Shown piece after piece: positions 24,086-26,773 of a stretch of 26,773 nt of DNA. Position 1 is the first letter of the stretch; each line of letters begins with the position of its first letter. Source of the DNA: a virus. A model generated the notes under the pieces. That model was not told the origin of the DNA, ran no database searches, and saw only the letters and a program-made list of their open reading frames with translations. The stretch lies in the IMG/VR virus record IMGVR_UViG_3300014913_000063, positions 1-26,773 of that record; one strand, written 5' to 3'. A program made the position numbers and the translations under genes.

Positions 24086-24886
24086 ATGAAAATATTCTGT
24101 CAGACCAACGAAAAATACAAATATCAGAAGCTTGGCAACAGCCAGTTAACGTTATACGATTATGGTTGTTATTTATTTAGTCTTGTTAATGGGCTAAATA
24201 AATTATTTGGTTGGAGGTTTACCCCAGAATCGTTTTCAGACTTATTAAGAGCGAAAAATCTGTTTCTCGAATCAAACCCAGCATATATTAATGTAGACAA
24301 GGTGACTATATTAGAAGATGTTTTCACAGGATATGATTATACTGAACCTGTGGGAGGATCTAACAAACTCCGAAAGTATGGGGAGGGTGCTGTAGTTTTA
24401 GGGCGAGTTTCTGCTATATACATAGGTGGGACTGGTTCGCATTTTGTTTTGGTGCTTACCAAGACAGCAACACCTAGAACAGTAACGGTTGTTGACCCGT
24501 GGGATGGTAAAGAAAAACAGTTTGGGATTAACAGGATCAAAGGGATACGTGTTTACAAATGTAAAAGATATGGAGGTACAGACACAGCAGAGGTTGAGGC
24601 ATTGAAAGAGAAAGTTGCTAAACTTTCTAAGGAGAAAGGGGAAACAATACAAAAATGGATGAAAGTATCAAAGGATGTTGAAGCAACAAAAGAAGAGAAG
24701 AAAGAATTGGAAGAGAAAGTAAGTGATATGACAGAACGATTCAATAATGCAAAAGGTGAAGTAAATGCATTGAAAAAGGAAACGGCGGTAACTAATACAG
24801 ATGTTGAGCATGTATCAAACTTTGTTTCGGTCTTGGTCAAGTTTTTTGTCAACCTTTTTGTTAAGTTATTTAAATTAAAAAGATGA
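24086..24886 (+). CDS. C39-like cysteine peptidase, probable endolysin
   Basis: A 266-residue protein. Residues 1-155 look like a papain-fold C39-type peptidase: Cys28 in YDYGCYLFSLVNGLNKLFG, His119 in GTGSHFVLVL, and Asp137 in VVDPWDG give a plausible catalytic triad in the right order. From about 165 to 235 follows a charged coiled coil (EALKEKVAKLSKEKGETIQK and on), and the last ~25 residues are hydrophobic-amphipathic with a basic end (VKFFVNLFVKLFKLKR). Such C39-like domains are found in phage endolysins that cut cross-links in peptidoglycan. The coiled coil and hydrophobic end are unusual and might anchor the enzyme to membrane or virion. It overlaps the following holin-like gene by ATGA. 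Confidence 0.72.
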   Translation: MKIFCQTNEKYKYQKLGNSQLTLYDYGCYLFSLVNGLNKLFGWRFTPESFSDLLRAKNLFLESNPAYINVDKVTILEDVFTGYDYTEPVGGSNKLRKYGEGAVVLGRVSAIYIGGTGSHFVLVLTKTATPRTVTVVDPWDGKEKQFGINRIKGIRVYKCKRYGGTDTAEVEALKEKVAKLSKEKGETIQKWMKVSKDVEATKEEKKELEEKVSDMTERFNNAKGEVNALKKETAVTNTDVEHVSNFVSVLVKFFVNLFVKLFKLKR

Positions 24887-25047
24887 AGAAATTCTATGTA
24901 TCTAAAATATTTTGGGTAAACATAATAACCCTGTTATGGATTATCACTGGAGATACTGCGGTTGTATCAGATGAAGTTATGATTGGTGCATTAGCGGTAA
25001 TAAACGTAGCGTTAAGGATAATAACACACGAGAAACTTGAATGGTAA
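24883..25047 (+). CDS. Holin-like protein, 54 residues
   Basis: A short membrane protein that begins in the ATGA overlap with the peptidase gene. Its two hydrophobic segments (about 9-22 and 32-47) and the ending VINVALRIITHEKLEW match a pattern I know from small phage holins (an N-V-x-LR-x-x-T motif before a charged end). It probably makes the hole that releases the peptidase, completing the lysis cassette. Neither the family name nor the topology can be proven here. Confidence 0.65.
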   Translation: MKKFYVSKIFWVNIITLLWIITGDTAVVSDEVMIGALAVINVALRIITHEKLEW

Positions 25048-25052
25048 TTTAT

Positions 25053-25139
25053 GTTTAACACATATCGATTAGGTGATATCTGACATACTTATTTTCCTGT
25101 CCAGGGAATCAGGTATCACTTAATTGATATGCGTTAAAC
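25053..25139 (+). ncRNA. 31-bp imperfect stem-loop RNA element
   Basis: The arms 25053-25083 and 25109-25139 pair over 31 positions: 27 Watson-Crick pairs, three G-U pairs and one A-C mismatch when read as plus-strand RNA. The minus-strand RNA would have three mismatches instead, which favours a plus-strand RNA function. The 25-nt loop contains a second small hairpin (TTCCTG with CAGG-AA, one bulge). It lies between the holin gene and the gene for a 26-residue peptide. It may be an RNase III processing site or a translation-control element, or a small mobile inverted repeat. Confidence 0.65.
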
Positions 25140-25152
25140 TATATTCATTAAA

Positions 25153-25158
25153 AAGGAG
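25153..25158 (+). promoter_or_regulatory. Shine-Dalgarno site AAGGAG
   Basis: AAGGAG lies 9 nt before the ATG at 25168. It is the only well-placed full Shine-Dalgarno sequence I find in the window and supports the tiny gene that follows. Confidence 0.75.
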
Positions 25159-25167
25159 AAATATAAA

Positions 25168-25248
25168 ATGAAACACGGTAAGAAAACTAATGACGGCACA
25201 AAACGAAGGGGTGGAAGTCAACATGGGCAAAACACACATCCTAAATAG
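25168..25248 (+). CDS. Tiny basic peptide, 26 residues
   Basis: Starting MKHGKKTNDGTKRRGGSQHG and ending in Lys, this peptide has 12 Lys/Arg/His and no aliphatic or aromatic residues, so it is unfolded and strongly positive. A good Shine-Dalgarno site precedes it, and a hairpin with a T-rich end follows, so it is likely a real, well-translated gene. It could bind DNA, RNA or the cell surface, or be a minor virion peptide. Its function is unknown. The 31-bp stem-loop upstream probably controls its mRNA. Confidence 0.55.
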   Translation: MKHGKKTNDGTKRRGGSQHGQNTHPK

Positions 25249-25267
25249 GTGAAATCCTATTCTAACA

Positions 25268-25315
25268 AACACCTGCGTGTGTGTATAAAAACACATGCGT
25301 GGGTTATATTTTTTA
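25268..25315 (+). terminator. Terminator after the small peptide gene
   Basis: TGCGTGTGT (25274-25282) pairs with ACACATGCG (25291-25299) with two G-U pairs. The stem is extended by AAC and CC (25268-25273) against GGGTT (25301-25305) with bulges. ATATTTTTTA follows. It ends the plus-strand structural transcript. Confidence 0.6.
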
Positions 25316-25317
25316 TC

Positions 25318-25326
25318 TGGTATAAT
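25318..25326 (+). promoter_or_regulatory. TG-extended TATAAT promoter without a gene
   Basis: TGGTATAAT is a perfect extended -10 box placed directly after a terminator. No ATG follows at the usual distance, so its product should be non-coding. Confidence 0.6.
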
Positions 25327-25332
25327 ATACAA

Positions 25333-25464
25333 ACAACACATTGTTGATACGCGAGGGGGTTGTTGGGCAGATTACTTGGCGTTGCTTTGTGTTGTATATT
25401 CAGGTATACATTTCGGTGTTGTACCTACACATTCAAGAGTGTCATTTCTGTGTCACTCTTTTTT
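25333..25464 (+). ncRNA. Candidate small non-coding RNA, ~130 nt
   Basis: The start is set by the promoter at 25318-25326 and the end by a hairpin terminator at 25435-25464. ACAACACA (25333-25340), at the predicted 5' end, can pair with TGTGTTGT (25388-25395), closing a domain that contains a G-rich loop (GCGAGGGGG). Two small hairpins follow, for example TGTATA-TTCAGG-TATACA. No reading frame with a plausible start is found. It may be a regulatory or packaging-type RNA. It resembles no tRNA and no RNA family I can name. Confidence 0.5.
25435..25464 (+). terminator. Rho-independent terminator of the small RNA
   Basis: AAGAGTG (25435-25441) pairs perfectly with CACTCTT (25454-25460) around a 12-nt loop, and with the four following bases a run of six T residues is formed. 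It also separates the plus-strand unit from the convergent rusA gene, whose stop lies 6 nt away. Confidence 0.75.
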
Positions 25465-25469
25465 GGTGT

Positions 25470-25871
25470 TTAGTTGATGCCAACTATTTTAACAACTGTA
25501 ACATTTTCTTTCCCGTGAACTATTTTGGCATATACCTCATATATATATTTATCATTCTCAATCACGTTTGCCTCTTCTAGTATGTCATTAATACTAGCCA
25601 TTAGGTTGTCTATATCACCTGTTATTTTCCCTTTTCGATTGAATGTATAGGTAACAGAGTATGGGGCTTTAAAGGGAAGCTCAAGACCTCTGGTCTGTGA
25701 TTTTAGTTGCCACAACATATTGGTTTTGAACTCTTCGTATGGCTTTGATGGGAGAGACATAATTGTTTGCCCTCGTTTGAACAATCTCCTGTTGTTTTTC
25801 TTTACAATTACCCGTCCTTTGATTGTTAGTTCTAGTGATTCTTTTTTAATGTCATTTTTTTTGTTTTCAAT
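25470..25871 (-). CDS. rusA: RusA-like Holliday junction resolvase
   Basis: A RusA-family endonuclease that resolves Holliday junctions during phage recombination and packaging. Key features: LTIKGRVIVKKNNRRLFKRG near the N-terminus, PSKPYEEF, PYSVTYTFNRKGK, and the catalytic-type motif GDIDNLMASINDILEEANVI followed by ENDKYI, in which acidic residues bind Mg. The usual start codons leave only 104 residues from a TTG at 25784 and remove the conserved N-terminal strand. The same frame is open upstream to a TAG at 25887-25889, with no ATG, GTG or TTG. I therefore propose an ATT start at 25871 (133 residues), 4 nt after a TATAAT box (25881-25876). The coordinates reflect that choice; the start is uncertain. 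Confidence 0.75.
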   Translation of the reverse strand: MENKKNDIKKESLELTIKGRVIVKKNNRRLFKRGQTIMSLPSKPYEEFKTNMLWQLKSQTRGLELPFKAPYSVTYTFNRKGKITGDIDNLMASINDILEEANVIENDKYIYEVYAKIVHGKENVTVVKIVGIN

Positions 25872-25875
25872 AATA

Positions 25876-25881
25876 ATTATA
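25876..25881 (-). promoter_or_regulatory. TATAAT box before rusA
   Basis: On the minus strand TATAAT ends 4 nt before the proposed ATT start of rusA, similar to the start-proximal boxes on the plus strand but without the TG extension. It could make a leaderless rusA mRNA. Confidence 0.35.
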
Positions 25882-25882
25882 G

Positions 25883-26035
25883 CTAACTAAAAAACATTTT
25901 CTGTAGAATCATGCCAATTAGTACATGTATGATCACCGTCATAACATATATCACAATGAATAGTCTATTATTGGTTTTTGGCACTTTGGTTACTGGATGC
26001 ATTTCGGGTGCTATTGTTGTTATTACTTTTTTCAT
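25883..26035 (-). CDS. Small membrane protein, 50 residues
   Basis: The protein begins with a polar, basic segment (MKKVITTIAPEMHPVTKVPK), then has one membrane span (about residues 24-45, RLFIVIYVMTVIIHVLIGMI). It starts 3 nt after the stop of the repeat protein at 26039, the same spacing as between the two repeat-protein genes, and its first codons (ATGAAAAAA) match theirs, so the start region may have been copied with the repeat gene. Its stop lies 11 nt before the proposed rusA start. The function is unknown. Confidence 0.5.
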   Translation of the reverse strand: MKKVITTIAPEMHPVTKVPKTNNRLFIVIYVMTVIIHVLIGMILQKMFFS

Positions 26036-26038
26036 AAT

Positions 26039-26443
26039 TTATTTAGCTTTAGGTAAATACTTTTTGGGACAGAACTTGAGTAGTTCAGGGCAATGTTCTG
26101 CAACAGCCCAACCAGATACTTTCCAGTTAAATAACTTAGGGTCAAAATGTTCAAGGCAATGTTCTGCAACAGCCCAACTATCTTCTTCCCAGTTAAATAA
26201 CTTAGGATCAAAATGTTCAGGGCAATGTTCTGCAACAGCCCAACCAGAGTTCTTCCAGTTAAATAACTTAGTGTCAAAATGTTCAGGGCAATATTCTGCA
26301 ACACTACCACTTTCCTTTTCCCAGTTAAATAACTTAGGGTCAAAATGTTCAGGGCAACACCTTGCAACACTACTACTATAGTTTTCCCAATCGAAGTCAG
26401 GTGATTTAATTATTGTTTCCCAATCTATTATCTTTTTTTTCAT
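26039..26443 (-). CDS. 22-residue tandem repeat protein, copy 1
   Basis: A 134-residue protein. After an N-terminal cap (MKKKIIDWETIIKSPDFDWE) come four nearly identical 22-residue units with consensus PEHFDPKLFNW-x-x-x-SxxVAEHC, then a fixed C-terminal cap (PELLKFCPKKYLPKAK). Each unit is probably two short helices, stacking as a solenoid, and ends with His-Cys-Pro-Glu-His, so metal binding is possible. The repeats remotely recall short helical repeats of the DUF4116 kind, but I cannot place them. The units are nearly identical at DNA level, showing recent expansion or gene conversion. The neighbouring gene encodes a second copy. A long frame also runs on the other strand, but it looks like a shadow. 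Confidence 0.7.
   Translation of the reverse strand: MKKKIIDWETIIKSPDFDWENYSSSVARCCPEHFDPKLFNWEKESGSVAEYCPEHFDTKLFNWKNSGWAVAEHCPEHFDPKLFNWEEDSWAVAEHCLEHFDPKLFNWKVSGWAVAEHCPELLKFCPKKYLPKAK
26086..26370. repeat. 66-bp tandem repeats, array 1
   Basis: About four 66-bp units (for example each contains TTAAATAACTTAGG and TCAAAATGTTCA) stand head to tail with few differences. They encode the 22-residue units of the minus-strand protein. Since 66 is divisible by three, copy number can change without frame loss. Confidence 0.85.
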
Positions 26444-26446
26444 AAT

Positions 26447-26773
26447 TTATTTAGCTTTAGGTAAATACTTTTCGGGACAGAACTTGAGTAGTTCAGGGCA
26501 ATGTTCTGCAACAGCCCAACCAGATACTTTCCAGTTAAATAACTTAGGGTCAAAATGTTCAGGACAATATTTTGCAACAACCCAACTTTCCTTTTCCCAG
26601 TTAAATAACTTAGGATCAAAATGTTCAGGGCAATATCTTGCAACACTACCACTTTCCTTTTTCCAGTTAAATAACTTAGGGTCAAAATGTTCAGGACAAT
26701 ATTTTGCAACATACCAACTTTCCTTTTCCCAGTTAAATAACTTAGGATCAAAATGTTCAGGACAATATTTTGC
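26447..26773 (-). CDS. 22-residue tandem repeat protein, copy 2 (partial)
   Basis: The gene runs off the right edge, so its start is missing. The 108 residues seen hold four or more units such as CPEHFDPKLFNWEKESWYVA followed by the same C-terminal cap as copy 1 (PELLKFCPEKYLPKAK). Its stop lies 3 nt before the ATG of copy 1, so the two are tandem duplicates in one operon. Units here resemble each other more than the outer parts, and the cap differs from copy 1 by about one residue, so duplication is recent. Confidence 0.7.
   Translation of the reverse strand, partial: AKYCPEHFDPKLFNWEKESWYVAKYCPEHFDPKLFNWKKESGSVARYCPEHFDPKLFNWEKESWVVAKYCPEHFDPKLFNWKVSGWAVAEHCPELLKFCPEKYLPKAK
26496..26773. 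repeat. 66-bp tandem repeats, array 2 (continues past edge)
   Basis: At least four units of the same 66-bp repeat as in array 1 run to the window end. Together with the flanking cap sequence (26441-26500 matches 26033-26092 almost exactly) they show duplication of a whole gene plus its intergenic start region. Confidence 0.85.

Noticed and set aside
25333-25464. tRNA gene in the non-coding RNA segment
   Set aside because: No acceptor stem/T-loop consensus (GTTCRA) or cloverleaf can be folded.
25911-26381. Plus-strand frame of 156 residues over the 66-bp repeats
   Set aside because: Because 66 is a multiple of three, all frames stay open through the array. The minus-strand frame has sensible caps, start and operon spacing, while this one is a Ser/Gln/Cys-rich shadow.
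26086-26773. Repeats as a CRISPR array
   Set aside because: The 66-bp units are contiguous and coding, without unique spacers, and no cas gene is present.
1-26773. Alternative genetic code with TGA read as an amino acid
   Set aside because: Several genes end cleanly at TGA directly followed by or overlapping the next gene (for example at 2051, 3572, 13395 and 24886).

Overview
The window looks like the structural and lysis half of a tailed-phage (or prophage) genome, AT-rich and with the standard genetic code (TGA is used as a stop). Its backbone is a long plus-strand block: terminase, zinc ribbon, connector, internal virion proteins, portal, scaffold, major capsid, decoration and fibre proteins, tailspike, collar fibre and lysis genes. 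I see no tape-measure protein, tail tube, sheath or baseplate set, so a short-tailed (podovirus-like) particle is the best guess. No tRNA, integrase, polymerase, helicase or insertion sequence is visible. Replication genes probably lie beyond the right edge, where a minus-strand operon with a RusA-type resolvase begins. The host cannot be read from the sequence. A small-genome, Gram-positive-like or Patescibacteria-type host is only a loose guess.

Layout: (1) 1-465, AT-rich, gene-free, with a 15-bp direct repeat, a nested inverted repeat and a minus-strand terminator. (2) 466-1627, two minus-strand genes: a membrane-anchored lysozyme/transglycosylase and an unknown protein that share an identical 20-nt start leader. 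(3) 1628-1874, a divergent control region with a minus-strand promoter, two dyads and a structured leader. (4) 1875-4261, small membrane protein, unknown protein, small terminase, and a large terminase split into separate ATPase and nuclease genes. (5) 4277-8776, zinc ribbon, connector and two internal virion/ejection candidates. (6) 8789-14313, portal, scaffold, capsid, decoration protein and a 17-residue-repeat fibre. (7) 14385-23720, small unknowns, tailspike, collar-domain fibre and other tail proteins. (8) 23725-25047, lysis cassette with small membrane proteins and a C39-like peptidase. (9) 25048-25469, an RNA-rich stretch: a 31-bp stem-loop, a basic 26-residue peptide with the only good Shine-Dalgarno site, and a probable ~130-nt non-coding RNA with its own promoter and terminator. 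(10) 25470-26773, minus-strand operon: two tandem 22-residue-repeat proteins, a small membrane protein and rusA.

The most striking feature is the expression logic. Shine-Dalgarno sites are almost absent. First cistrons repeatedly carry an extended -10 box, TGATATA(C/A)T, ending 6 (sometimes 8) nt before the ATG, which predicts leaderless mRNAs. Many downstream cistrons start in ATGA or TAATG overlaps, which suggests termination-reinitiation. Several structural proteins also share the same small beta-rich domains, suggesting domain shuffling among virion genes.
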